From VYFG01 sp965203365 (GTDB lineage: Bacteria > Pseudomonadota > Gammaproteobacteria > Arenicellales > Poriferihabitantaceae): a DNA stretch of 64,000 nucleotides. Location: the NCBI GenBank assembly GCA_965203365.1, contig OZ241878.1, positions 1,116,001-1,180,000 of the forward strand, written 5' to 3'. Every line of letters starts with the position of its first letter. Within the stretch, counting starts at the first letter, position 1. Made by a program: the position numbers and the translations under genes. Below the pieces are notes generated by a model. That model was not told the origin of the DNA, did no database searches, and saw nothing but the letters and a program-made list of their open reading frames with translations. This document shows, in pieces, positions 44,739 through 54,030 of the stretch.

Positions 44739-45139
44739 ACACGCTTCACCGATCTCGGGACGGGACTCTGATCATCTACGCTCCAGACATTGGGAACTCC
44801 ACTGCTCCTGCGCACTCACATTGTATTTTAGCTGAGTGCCGCTCATCTCCCCACTCTGAAACATGATACACCGAACCGATCGGACCCCTCATCCCGGGAG
44901 ATGTGAGTCAACATTTCCACAGTGGGGTCTCGACGACCGAATGGCACCAGTTGTGGGCAACGCCTCCTGGCTCAAAGCGCCTGTGCCGCGAACGACCCAC
45001 TCCTGCCGGAATAGGGATCAGTCGAACAACAGGCGGAATAATAACATGACCCTTCCGTCACTCGAGCTTCGCCATATCGGTCTTTGCTCATGGTGTGGCG
45101 CGAAAGGTCCCCCTGTTGACGACAGGCATGCGACCCATA
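44739..45139. other. Intergenic region with no supported gene
   Basis: Plus-strand frames here lack ribosome binding sites and conserved features. This gap separates the minus-strand sterol-desaturase unit from dusA, also on the minus strand. It could hold the promoter of the former. I see no RNA gene. Confidence 0.45.
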
Positions 45140-46144
45140 TCATCCGTTGACGTACTGCAATGCCTGCTCAATGACTTCAATGCCGGCGTCCCGTCGGGCA
45201 CCATGTTCAGAGAGATGACGGCGCCAGGATTTTGCTCCAGGCTGCCCATGAAACAGTTGCAGCATATGTCGGGACATATGCCGAAGATGGACTCCCCTGG
45301 ACAATTCCCGTTCGATGTAGGACAGATGGCGCATGACGATATCACCACGGGATTTCGGCTCTTCATCCCCATGGTCACCGAACAGGGTCCTATCGACCTT
45401 CGTCAGAAGCCAAGGGTCGAGATATGCCTGCCGCCCCATCATGACGCCATCCACCCGAGTGAGATATTCTCTGGTTTGATCCAGATCGGTCACCCCACCG
45501 TTCAGGGTGAACCGAAGCTGGGGAAAATCCTTTTTCAACCGGTAGACGGTATCGTACTGAAGTGGTGGAACGGTCCGGTTTTCCTTCGGACTCAATCCAT
45601 TGAGCCAGGCCTTTCGGGCATGAATGATGAAATGGTGGCACCCAGCATCGGCATTGATGCGAACGAAATCGGTCAATGCCGCGTAACTGTCATGCTCGTC
45701 AATGCCGATGCGGGTCTTGATGGTCACCGGAATGCTCACAACGGATTTCATCGCTGCGACACAATTAGCCACCAGTTCCGGGTGGGCCATCAGGCAGGCA
45801 CCGAACAGGCCTTTCTTCACCCGATCGCTGGGACATCCAACATTCAGATTGACTTCATCATATCCACAGTCTTCGGCCAGTCTGGCACAGTGGGCGAGTT
45901 CGATCGGGTCTGACCCGCCGAATTGGACCGCCACGGGATGTTCACTGGGATCGAATTGCAGGAAACGATCTGGGTTCCCATGCAATAAGGAGCCGGAAAC
46001 GATCATCTGGGAATACAGCCGGGTGTGACGTGAGAACAGCCGCAGGAATGCCCGACAATGTCGGTCCGTGATATCCATCATCGGTGCCACAGAAAACTCC
46101 CGATTTATGTATGACTGATTCTGCATGCAGAAAGGGTAATCCAT
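45140..46144 (-). CDS. dusA: tRNA-dihydrouridine synthase A
   Basis: This flavoenzyme (334 residues from the chosen start) reduces uridine in the tRNA D-loop. It shows FSVAPMMDITDRHCRAFLRL, the catalytic NLNVGCPSDRVKKGLFGACL block, VTIKTRIGIDEHDSY, the FIIHARKAWLNGLSPKENR stretch that is specific for DusA, and GVMMGRQAYLDPW. The open frame extends to 46285 but lacks conservation there; I set the start at ATG 46144, with ATG 46126 as an alternative. It is divergent from gshA, and their start regions are close. Confidence 0.95.
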   Translation of the reverse strand: MDYPFCMQNQSYINREFSVAPMMDITDRHCRAFLRLFSRHTRLYSQMIVSGSLLHGNPDRFLQFDPSEHPVAVQFGGSDPIELAHCARLAEDCGYDEVNLNVGCPSDRVKKGLFGACLMAHPELVANCVAAMKSVVSIPVTIKTRIGIDEHDSYAALTDFVRINADAGCHHFIIHARKAWLNGLSPKENRTVPPLQYDTVYRLKKDFPQLRFTLNGGVTDLDQTREYLTRVDGVMMGRQAYLDPWLLTKVDRTLFGDHGDEEPKSRGDIVMRHLSYIERELSRGVHLRHMSRHMLQLFHGQPGAKSWRRHLSEHGARRDAGIEVIEQALQYVNG

Positions 46145-46236
46145 AATGGATGACTTTATTGCTCGACAGATATTGCAATTTCTGCCCCAAAAGTTCAATC
46201 TCCGCTTCCCCGAACAGAAGTAGTCCCGTGAGCCCA

Positions 46237-47802
46237 ATGCTTGACCAAGCGCTGTCCAGGATCGTAGCCGGCGGCCTCGAGTCACACTTTTGCCACTTGC
46301 GACGTGGGATTGAGAAAGAAAGCCTTCGGGTCAATCCGGACGGCACCTTGGCCCAGACTCCCCATCCTCGGGCACTCGGCTCGGCGCTGACCCATCACTC
46401 AATCACGACCGACTTCTCCGAAGCGCTTTTGGAGTTTGTGACGACCATCCATACCGATATCGACAGTCTCCTGCGGGAGTTGACCGATATTCATCACTAC
46501 ACCTACCAGAATCTGGAAAACGAAAAGCTGTGGGTGAACAGTATGCCCTGTATCGTTCTGGGAGAACGAGCTATCCCCATTGCCCGATATGGCCATTCCA
46601 ATGCCGCCAAGATGAAAGAAGCCTACCGTCGGGGCCTGGGACATCGCTATGGTCGACTCATGCAGGCCATCGCGGGAATTCACTATAACTTCTCCCTTCC
46701 CGAGCTTTTCTGGAACGAATTCGTTGGCACCGATCAACCAGAGCGGCTGGTCATGGCACGGTCGGCCAGCTACTTTGTATTGACGCGCAACTTTCTGCGG
46801 CATGCCTGGCTGGTCTGTTATCTTTTCGGTGCCTCGCCGGCCGTTTGCCGAACCTTCCTTGAGGGACGACAACACCACCTTCAGGTGCTCAAGGAACACA
46901 GTTTCTATGCGCCCCATGCCACCTCGCTTCGCTTGAGCGGGCTGGGATACAGCAATGATGTGCAATCGACACTCGAGATCTGCTACAACAGTCTGGACGA
47001 GTATGTCGCCACACTTCGTCAGGCCATGCAGACCCCCTGGTTGCCCTACGAATCGATTCCACTGATTTCCGACGGCGTCCATCAGCAACTCAATCCGAAT
47101 ATCCTGCAGATTGAGAATGAATTCTATGCCGTGATTCGGCCAAAACAGATCGCCCATTCCGGAGAAAGTCCCTCCAATGCCTTACGGGACCGAGGGGTCG
47201 AGTATGTGGAGGTACGGAGTCTGGATCTGAATCCATTTGTACCCATTGGCATCTGTGCCCAGACGATCCGCTTCTTCGATCTGTTCCTTCTATATTGCCT
47301 GTTCAGTGACAATTCACCCATCAGCGAACAGGAACGTCAGCAAGCCGCCGAAAATCGACACCGAGTGGTCATGGAGGGGCGGAATCCCGACCTGACCCTG
47401 CACTTCGATCATGAAGAAGTCGCTTTCCCCGAAGCCGCCATGAACCTGCTGGACCAGATGGCGGATCTTGCAACCCTACTCGACGGTATCTGTGGAGATC
47501 ATCACTATCATCATGCCCTGTCGGCTCAACGTGCCCGCATCGAAAATCCCGCCCAAACGACATCTGCCATGATCGTGGATTGCATCCAAAATGAATTCGA
47601 CAGCTTTTTTTCCTTTGCGATGCATCAGGCGGAAAAACATGAGCGCTATTTCAAGGAGTGGAAGATCCATCCCGATATCCTGAAACGGTATCGCCAGGAA
47701 GCGACAGAGTCGCTAAAACGCCAGGCCATCAACGAGTCAAGCGACACCCTGTCATTCGATGAGTTTCTGGCCGGCTATTTCTGTCGACAAAACGGAAACT
47801 GA
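46237..47802 (+). CDS. gshA: Glutamate-cysteine ligase
   Basis: This 521-residue enzyme makes gamma-glutamylcysteine, the committed step of glutathione synthesis. Family landmarks are RRGIEKESLRVNPDG, THHSITTDFSEALLEFVT, AGIHYNFSLPELFW, SLRLSGLGYSNDVQ, EYVEVRSLDLNPFVPIGI and the C-terminal EWKIHPDILKRYRQEA stretch. It is the gammaproteobacterial type, close in length to E. coli GshA (518). The frame is open from 46150; ATG 46237 or GTG 46228 are the sensible starts. It is divergent from dusA. A gshB is not nearby. Confidence 0.97.
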   Translation: MLDQALSRIVAGGLESHFCHLRRGIEKESLRVNPDGTLAQTPHPRALGSALTHHSITTDFSEALLEFVTTIHTDIDSLLRELTDIHHYTYQNLENEKLWVNSMPCIVLGERAIPIARYGHSNAAKMKEAYRRGLGHRYGRLMQAIAGIHYNFSLPELFWNEFVGTDQPERLVMARSASYFVLTRNFLRHAWLVCYLFGASPAVCRTFLEGRQHHLQVLKEHSFYAPHATSLRLSGLGYSNDVQSTLEICYNSLDEYVATLRQAMQTPWLPYESIPLISDGVHQQLNPNILQIENEFYAVIRPKQIAHSGESPSNALRDRGVEYVEVRSLDLNPFVPIGICAQTIRFFDLFLLYCLFSDNSPISEQERQQAAENRHRVVMEGRNPDLTLHFDHEEVAFPEAAMNLLDQMADLATLLDGICGDHHYHHALSAQRARIENPAQTTSAMIVDCIQNEFDSFFSFAMHQAEKHERYFKEWKIHPDILKRYRQEATESLKRQAINESSDTLSFDEFLAGYFCRQNGN

Positions 47803-48346
47803 ACCACATGGAGCTTTCCCCGAATCGTCCCTTGAAAAAAGGATTTGCTTGTGACGATGTCGCTCGGGATGGTACCGAGCCATCAGGCCTTGACGGGGCA
47901 AATCTCCTTTCTAGTGCGTGAACCTGATTTCGAGTCAAGGTGCGGTACTTATGACCCCATAAGAGATGATCGCAAGCCGGACTCCCAGTTCATCCTGCCA
48001 CGCATCACCAACCGGTCCGATATTGCTGGTCGCGGTTGAATCGAAGGTCGAACAGCACTTGCAGAAAACTGCTCAACACCCAACCCCTGATGCGATCCGA
48101 TGACCTGTCTCGAATCTTCACTCGCCTATTTTCCGGTGCGGCGTCACTCTCGAGTATCACTGTGGCCTTGACACCTTACCAAGAGCAAATCGGTTTTGGC
48201 ACATCAATCACCCGAATGGCCCTCATGCCGCCTTGGACAAGGTACTGGCCGAATCCGCTGCTCCGGCAAAATCGTCTATGATGGGTCCCTACAAGATAAT
48301 CATCCCCGCCTTTCCAGCCCATCGGATCCCCAATGGTCGGACGGGG
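47803..48346. other. Intergenic region of about 540 bases with no supported gene
   Basis: Short plus-strand frames have no conserved motif. The interval lies between convergent gshA and the IPMDH-like gene. No clear terminator hairpin with a T run, repeat or RNA gene is seen. Confidence 0.45.
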
Positions 48347-49450
48347 TCATAGTCCCTTCAGAATCAATACCACTTCCTCGACCATTTTCTCGGTTCCCAT
48401 CTCGCCCCCCAACTCCATGGGACGCAGACGGTTATCTTCAAATCCACATTGAATGGCATCCCGGATCACACGGGCTGCCTCATCCAAGGGACGGCTCGCC
48501 ATCTTTTCACCCAGATAATCCAACATCAGGGCCCCACTCAAGATTGCCGCCACCGGATTCGCCCGATCCTGCCCCATGATATCCGGTGCACTACCGTGAG
48601 CCGGTTGAAACAGTCCAATCGTGTCGCCAATCTCGGCACAAGGGGCCATGCCCATACCCCCTACCAACCCGCCTGCCAAATCAGACAGAATGTCGCCAAA
48701 CATATTCTCAGTGACCAGAACATCGAAATCCCATGGTCTTCGAATCAGATCCAGTGCCTGTGCATCGACATAATTGTAGCTCCGATCAACGTCGGGAAAC
48801 TCTTGCGAAACTTCATCGAATAGGCGACGGAAAAACGCCATCGAAGCGAATACATTGGCCTTGTCGACACAGGTCAGCCGACCGCGATGCCCTTCCTGCT
48901 TGCGTTTGGCGGCTAGACGAAATCCGAAACGATGCAATTTCTCCGTCGTTCCCCGCGTAATCCTCAAGGTGTCTTCCACCGCATGATCCTCTTCGATCCG
49001 GCTACGCCCATGGACTGCCGCGGAGTAGAACAATCCCTCTGTGGATTCACGAAGAATCACCAGATCAATGTCGGATGCCCGGGGATCCGCCAATCGATGG
49101 GGGGTATTGGGATACGCCTTGACCGGTCTAATTCCGGCGTACAGTTGGTACCGGTCACGCAGACGAAGGTGGGGGGAAATTTCAGTTCCGTCATGATGTC
49201 GAACTGACGGCAGTCCAATCGCCCCGAGAAACACCGCTGCACATTCCTCTGCCACCATCTCGCCACCGGGTTCGATATCCCGGCCAGTGTCCACATAATA
49301 ATCTGCTCCCGCCCGGATTTCCCGAAAAGTCAGCAGGTCATGATCGCAGACATCCTCAGCGACAGCGATCACCCGCAAGGCGGCATCGCAAACATCACTC
49401 CCGATCCCGTCGCCCTTGATCAAGGCAATGGGAATAGATTCCTGTACCAT
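48347..49450 (-). CDS. Isocitrate/isopropylmalate dehydrogenase-family enzyme
   Basis: This 367-residue beta-decarboxylating dehydrogenase has IALIKGDGIGSDVCDAALRV at the N-terminus, the substrate-binding LRLRDRYQLYAGIRPVKAYP and VILRESTEGLFYS blocks, VDKANVFASMAFFRRLFDEV, and the metal and NAD region TENMFGDILSDLAGGLVGGM to GSAPDIMGQDRANPVAAILS. The Asp-Ile pair after GSAP indicates NAD use. It is not accompanied by leuC or leuD, so assignment to leucine synthesis is uncertain; a tartrate, malate or homoisocitrate-type activity is possible. It stands alone between gshA and tRNA-Arg. Confidence 0.85.
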   Translation of the reverse strand: MVQESIPIALIKGDGIGSDVCDAALRVIAVAEDVCDHDLLTFREIRAGADYYVDTGRDIEPGGEMVAEECAAVFLGAIGLPSVRHHDGTEISPHLRLRDRYQLYAGIRPVKAYPNTPHRLADPRASDIDLVILRESTEGLFYSAAVHGRSRIEEDHAVEDTLRITRGTTEKLHRFGFRLAAKRKQEGHRGRLTCVDKANVFASMAFFRRLFDEVSQEFPDVDRSYNYVDAQALDLIRRPWDFDVLVTENMFGDILSDLAGGLVGGMGMAPCAEIGDTIGLFQPAHGSAPDIMGQDRANPVAAILSGALMLDYLGEKMASRPLDEAARVIRDAIQCGFEDNRLRPMELGGEMGTEKMVEEVVLILKGL

Positions 49451-49699
49451 GGTCCGTTCCTCTGGCGCATGAGCCCGCCAGGCGATGTGTTCAGGTTAAT
49501 CAAAATTGCTCTTTTATATGGGACTGATGAGAGTTTTACTATCAGATCGGTGGCGATCCGGGAGTGGAGCAACCCAATGGCATAATGCGATCATCAGATG
49601 ACAGAAACCGTCGTTTATCCGCAAGCCATGCCATTATATCGATTGCTGGATCAACTCCGATAGACAGAATCCGTTAGAATCCCAGACCATCCCCGTCAC

Positions 49700-49776
49700 G
49701 CCCCGGTAGCTCAGTCGGATAGAGCAGCCGCCTCCTAAGCGGCAGGTCGGAGGTTCGAATCCTCTCTGGGGCGCCA
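49700..49776 (+). tRNA. tRNA-Arg (CCU)
   Basis: The 77-base gene starts GCCCCGGTAGCTCAGTCGGA. The anticodon arm GCCGC/GCGGC surrounds the loop CTCCTAA with anticodon CCT. It has the T arm GGTTCGAATC, an acceptor stem GCCCCGG/CTGGGGC with one G-T, discriminator G and encoded CCA (49774-49776). A tRNA of this kind is a common integration site, and mobile DNA begins less than 1 kb downstream. Confidence 0.97.
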
Positions 49777-50056
49777 ACTGGATCGCATACGGCCCACTGA
49801 TCCCGGATCAGAACCAGGCTTCAGTTTCGCGGTAGCTTGCCGGTCATCGCAGATCCGCAGGATGGACGACCCATCCGTCCGTCTACAACCAGCCCCCCTA
49901 TTTTCACTTTTGCACTCCACCGGACAGCCCTTGGCATTGGGTGCTGGCCAATCCACTGTTTGGCATGGGCATGCGGATCATCATTGTGAACCTCGAAATG
50001 GCATTTTATAATCACCACCCGAATACACTACATTGAAACGACCGGAGAAACCCATC

Positions 50057-50542
50057 ATGAACAAGATGAAGAAAATCATTTTCAGTATCACCATGGCTAT
50101 CCTTCTTGGATCTGCTGTCGTCATGGCTGCCAATGTCGGTTATGACAAGCAAAAGGTGGTTTATCATATCAACTATGACAACCCAAAAGCTCATGCAGGT
50201 GCCCTCAGGAACATCCAAAATCACATCAATGCGGTCGGCGCAGACAATCTTGACTTGAAGGTGGTCTTGCATGGTAATGGGCTGGCATTGTTGCTGGATC
50301 CGGATGCGCTGGAAAAGCTCGGAAAGTTCAAGCATGCCAATGCCAATGATGAAATGACCGCCAGGATTTCCGCTCTCAAGGATCAAGGTGTCGACTTTCA
50401 GGTATGTAACAACACCCTCAAGGGACGCAAGGTCGATTACACTACCGATCTGTACGACGTAACCGAAGAGGATATCGTCCCCAGCGGCGTGGCGGAGGTG
50501 GCCAAACTGCAGGCGCAGGGGTACGCCTATATCAAACCTTGA
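50057..50542 (+). CDS. Secreted DsrE-family protein
   Basis: This 161-residue protein has a signal peptide (MNKMKKIIFSITMAILLGSA, cleavage near VMAAN) followed by a DsrE-like domain: KVVYHINYDNPKAHAGALRN, DLKVVLHGNGLALLL and ALKDQGVDFQVCNNTLKGR with a Cys near residue 121. Members relate to sulfur-relay proteins such as DsrE/TusD. The start at 50057 follows GGAGA at good spacing; the frame opens at 50033. Its periplasmic location suggests sulfur handling outside the cytoplasm, which is inference. Confidence 0.85.
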   Translation: MNKMKKIIFSITMAILLGSAVVMAANVGYDKQKVVYHINYDNPKAHAGALRNIQNHINAVGADNLDLKVVLHGNGLALLLDPDALEKLGKFKHANANDEMTARISALKDQGVDFQVCNNTLKGRKVDYTTDLYDVTEEDIVPSGVAEVAKLQAQGYAYIKP

Positions 50543-50793
50543 TTTAGATGCTCATGAAGACATTTCTTTTTTAGGCAAGGCGTCCGCCTAGCGCGAAATT
50601 TTTTCGACCATCCAGCAGATATGAGCGAGGTAAATAATCTAAATTATCGGGAACCACGGATTATGGCTTGGCTCCCCCGTGCCACTCTGAAGTGCAACAC
50701 TTGGACCCGTCGCCTGATCACTTGATGTAGGGCGGATGGCAGCGGGCCAGATGATGGCAGACCCTCTCAGTTGACCACCAACGGAGAATGCTC

Positions 50794-51758
50794 ATGCCTT
50801 CCGGCTACCATCACCTGACCCATAGCGAAAGAGGCCCGATTCACGCCGGGTGGCATCGGGGTTTGTCGAAACGCGAGATCGCCCGCCAGCTCGAACGGGA
50901 TCCCACCACGATGGCGCGGGAGCTGTCCCGCCACTGCGGGCAGCGCGGGGATCGACCTCAGCCCGCCCAGGGCAAGGCGACATCCCGACGCCGGGCCGCC
51001 TCGGCTGTGCCCTGGAAGATGACCCCCGAGCGCTGGGTGGTGGTCGAGGACCGGCTGCAGGCCGGCTGGAGCCCAGAGCCCATTGCGGGCCGGTTTCAGC
51101 GACCAGGGGAGGTGATGGCCAGCCGGGAATGGATCTACCCATCGGTGAGAGCAGGCCGACAGGCGGGGGGGACCTTTACCGGTGCCTGCGCCGCCGGGGG
51201 AAGCAGCCGAACGGGCGGGGAGGGCGACCTGCGGGACGCGGTCACCTTCCCGGTCGGGTAGACATCGCCGAACACCCGTTGATCGTGGAGGCCAAGGGCC
51301 GGATTGGGGACTGGGAGCTTGACCTGATCATGGGGGTGAAGCACCGGGGAGCCTGGATTTCCTGGGGAGATCGGGCCTCGAAGTTCATGGGGCTGATCGG
51401 GGTAGCCGGGAAGACGGCGGCGGCCGTGACTGAAGCCATTGTCCGGCGAATGGCCCCGATTCGGGACCGGGTGTACACGGGCACGGCGGACCACGGCCAG
51501 GAGTTTGCCGGGCACCGAGAGATTGCGGCCGCCCTGGAAGCCGACTTGGATTTTGCCACTCCGGACCATTCCTGGGAGCGGGGCCTGAACGAGCACCCCC
51601 ACGGCTTGGTCCGCCAGTCCTTTCCGAAGGGAACGGACTTCCGTCAGGTGACGGCCTCTCAGGTCCAGGCGGTGGAAGAGCGGATCAACCGCCGGCCCCA
51701 CCAGGTCCTGGGGGTTCGAACCCCTCAAGAGGTCTTCACCGCCGTCGCCCCGCCCTGA
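50794..51758 (+). pseudogene. IS30-family transposase with a -1 frameshift
   Basis: The first part reads MPSGYHHLTHSERGPI and includes the helix-turn-helix KREIARQLERDPTTMARELS. At the G7 run near 51163-51169 the reading shifts by -1, and the second part continues GGDLYRCLRRRGKQP and carries the whole DDE core: GDWELDLIMG (first Asp), TGTADHGQEFAG (second Asp) and WERGLNEHPHG (Glu). The stop is at 51756-51758. All catalytic residues remain. The break could be a real mutation, a sequencing error or programmed slippage; IS30 elements normally have one uninterrupted gene. Confidence 0.75.
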
Positions 51759-51814
51759 AGGCGGTCATTCCTCCCCCCTCCCCTGCCTTTCCAGAAGCCC
51801 GTGTTCGACGGGCA

Positions 51815-51860
51815 GGGTCCCGCTCGGCCGAAGTCAGCCTGACACGGCCCGAGCGGGCCC
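51815..51860. repeat. GC-rich inverted repeat in the 3' noncoding part of the IS30 element
   Basis: GGGTCCCGCTCGGCC at 51815-51829 is nearly complementary to GGCCCGAGCGGGCCC at 51846-51860, around a 16-base loop. The same structure with small changes occurs in the relic at about 1725-1775 and in the MITE-like element at about 24990-25040, so it belongs to the element family. It lies between the transposase stop and the right end. It could act as a terminator-like or transposition-control structure. Confidence 0.6.
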
Positions 51861-52044
51861 TTGCGTCGTGAAATCGCCTCGGTCAGACTCCCTGGCGTCG
51901 AGAGGGATGCCATCAATGACCGACATCAGTTCCTGGGAGAGCTGAATTGTCCGGTTGCCGCCACTCCCTTCCTTCGGGGGATGCCCTCATGCCGGGAGCG
52001 GGGCGAGTGTTGCACTTCAGACTGGAAGTGGGGGTGTAAATGAC

Positions 52045-52850
52045 AGCCCCCGGACCGCCCCCGGCCGGCTGGCCGGACTCCCGGCGGCGCTGGGTGCGGC
52101 GGCGGGCGCATGCGTTCGGGAAGCGCGGCGGACGGGTTCAGGCAGTCGAGATCACGGCCCCGCGATACGCGGCGTCTGCATACAGAGCGGACGCCTGAGA
52201 TACGGTGTCGGTCTTTGCCGAACTGGCGCAGAGCCTGCGCGAGTGGCGTCACTACACGTAGACGGTGGCGAATTTCGTTAGCCGGCTGATGCGGCGTGTG
52301 GAGAGGATCCTTCCGCTTCTGGCGGCCGAGGGTGTTTCCGACTGGGAAATGGTGACCGTCATGGACCTTCTCTCGCACGCCAGACGGCAGATGGGGCCGA
52401 CCGCCCGCCGTCTTATCAGAGGGGAGACGATGCCGCAGGAGGAGAACGTGTTCTTGATCGTCGAGCCGCGCTGGATTGGGCAGCGCGGTGCCGATGGTCG
52501 AGGCCGTACAGGCGCACTCCCCCGGTCTCCGCGCGGTGAGCTTCTACCGCGGCTTCCACAGCCCCGGGAACCGGGTCCACCTCGACGAGTTGCTTGATCA
52601 AAACGTGTTGCCCAAGAGTGGGTATCTCTGCAAGGCCGAGCGCGAGCGGGGCGAGGAGTTCGTCTCGATGCGTCGCCAGCATCCGGCCGTGGAATCGGTC
52701 ATCAACAACCTCGAGCACCGCGGCCTCGATCGCGTTCTGGCTTATGATGCCGACGGCTTTGCCCGCGTGGTGGCTCTTTCCGTGGTCGCCTTGAACATGC
52801 ATCGCATCGGTCTGTTGCTGCGCTGCAAGGCGCGACGACGCGCTGCCTGA
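52045..52850 (+). pseudogene. Decayed ISNCY-type transposase
   Basis: Fragments in three frames match ISNCY-type transposases in order. Around 52203 is VFAELAQSLREWRHYT then a stop, then FVSRLMRRVERILPLL and GETMPQEENVFLIVEP. After an internal deletion near 52470 come LRAVSFYRGFHSPGNRVHLD, ELLDQNVLPKSGYL and HPAVESVINNLEHRGLDRVL, ending near RLLLRCK-type basic residues. Frameshifts and a missing middle show it is dead. It is bordered by the IS30 copy on the left. Confidence 0.65.
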
Positions 52851-52899
52851 AGGCATCCTTCACGACAACCGGCATGACGCCTGGTCCGGACGGACCGGA

Positions 52900-53733
52900 A
52901 GGGGTCCCCGTGGGCTGACGGCAGCGAACAGTGTTTGTTCTGCCAAGGCCGGTATATCGATAACGCGCACGCAAGTTGCAGAATACACCGCCGGCCTGGA
53001 GTCTCTGTTGGCTGATGCCATTGAGAACCGCCGCAGCCGCCTCGAAAAGCATGCGGGTATCGCAGAGCTGCTGGACATCCCCCTAGCCGTGAAGAACAGC
53101 GCGCCCCGATTGCGCCGATACGGATCGAAATACGCCACCCTCCGGCGTTGCCCGTCCCGCCAAAGACCGGCCTGAAGCCCGAACCAGAAATCGCAGACAA
53201 CACCTACGAGCGGATTCTCCACTTCATCCGCCATCAGGGACGGACGTTCGAAACGACGCCTCGCACCTACGCCCTGCATGACGAGGAGGGGCTGAGGAAC
53301 ATCATGCTGGGCCAGATGAACGGTCATTTCCAGGGCGCCACAACGGGCGAGGCGTTCCGCGTAAAGGGAAAAGACCGACATCTGTATCGAAGCCGAAAGT
53401 CGGGCCGCATTCGTGGGCGAGTGCAAACTGTGGACCGGCCCTGCAAGTCTGACCGGAGCGCTGGACCTGCTGCTGCGTTATCTCACATGGAGGGACAGCA
53501 AGGCGTCCGTCATCATATTCAACAAACGAACTGGGAACTTCTCGAAGATTCTGTCGGCTGTCCCAAGCGTGCTCCGGTGCCACAGATTATTCGTCCGCGA
53601 TCTGCCGTGCGAGGAAACCGGAGAATGGCGCGTCCTCATGCGGAGTGAAGAAGACGAGGGACGACGGGTGACGGTCCACATCTTTCTCTTCAATCTTCAC
53701 GAGGATGCGCCCAACAGCAGGAGCATGAGGTAG
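52900..53733 (+). pseudogene. Broken PD-(D/E)XK nuclease-like gene
   Basis: The reading moves through three frames. First LESLLADAIENRRSRLEKHA and AELLDIPLAVK, then (after a shift near 53100) TYERILHFIRHQGRTFETTP and LGQMNGHFQGATTGEAF, then (after a shift in the A run near 53370) GKTDICIEAESRAAFVGECK and LLLRYLTWRDSKASVIIFN. The GKTD...ECK pattern is a D...ExK core as in a widespread family of accessory-region nucleases. The N-terminus is missing, perhaps removed by the ISNCY relic. Two single-base frameshifts could be real or artefacts. It ends at a TAG near 53733. Confidence 0.65.
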
Positions 53734-54030
53734 TTCCCCACTCACATCATCAAGCATCGACCCCTCCCATGTCGGGCAACGAGGGTGGCGGGCATCACCA
53801 ACCCGGTCCCGTTCGAATAGAACGGTTTCGTCCGGTCGGCTTCGCCCGGAACACGAACACCGTACCCCTTGACAAATCCCGACCGACCGCGAGGCTCATC
53901 TCCGACCGGGTCGGAGACAGTGCCAATTGTAACCGGCCCATGATAAACTGATGATTGCAGAGTAATCCCGGAAAGACATGACCGTTCTGTCAAGGAACAG
54001 GCGAAAACAGATGTAGGCCAAGAAAAGCGA

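Larger units (their letters stand above)
50674..52034 (+). mobile_element. IS30-family insertion sequence, most complete copy (about 1.36 kb)
   Basis: The ends are imperfect inverted repeats of about 35 bases: CCCCCGTGCCACTCTGAAGT at 50674 and the complement of ACTTCAGACTGGAAGTGGGG ending at 52034. They enclose a frameshifted IS30 transposase gene and a 3' noncoding region of about 275 bases with a large inverted repeat. No convincing short target duplication is visible. Three related relics lie at 1572-3563, 6437-6755 and 24807-25298. It directly abuts a second transposase relic on its right. Confidence 0.8.

Noticed and set aside
48347..49450. Assignment as leuB
   Set aside because: The family fits, but leuC and leuD are absent and other activities of the family cannot be excluded, so no symbol is given.
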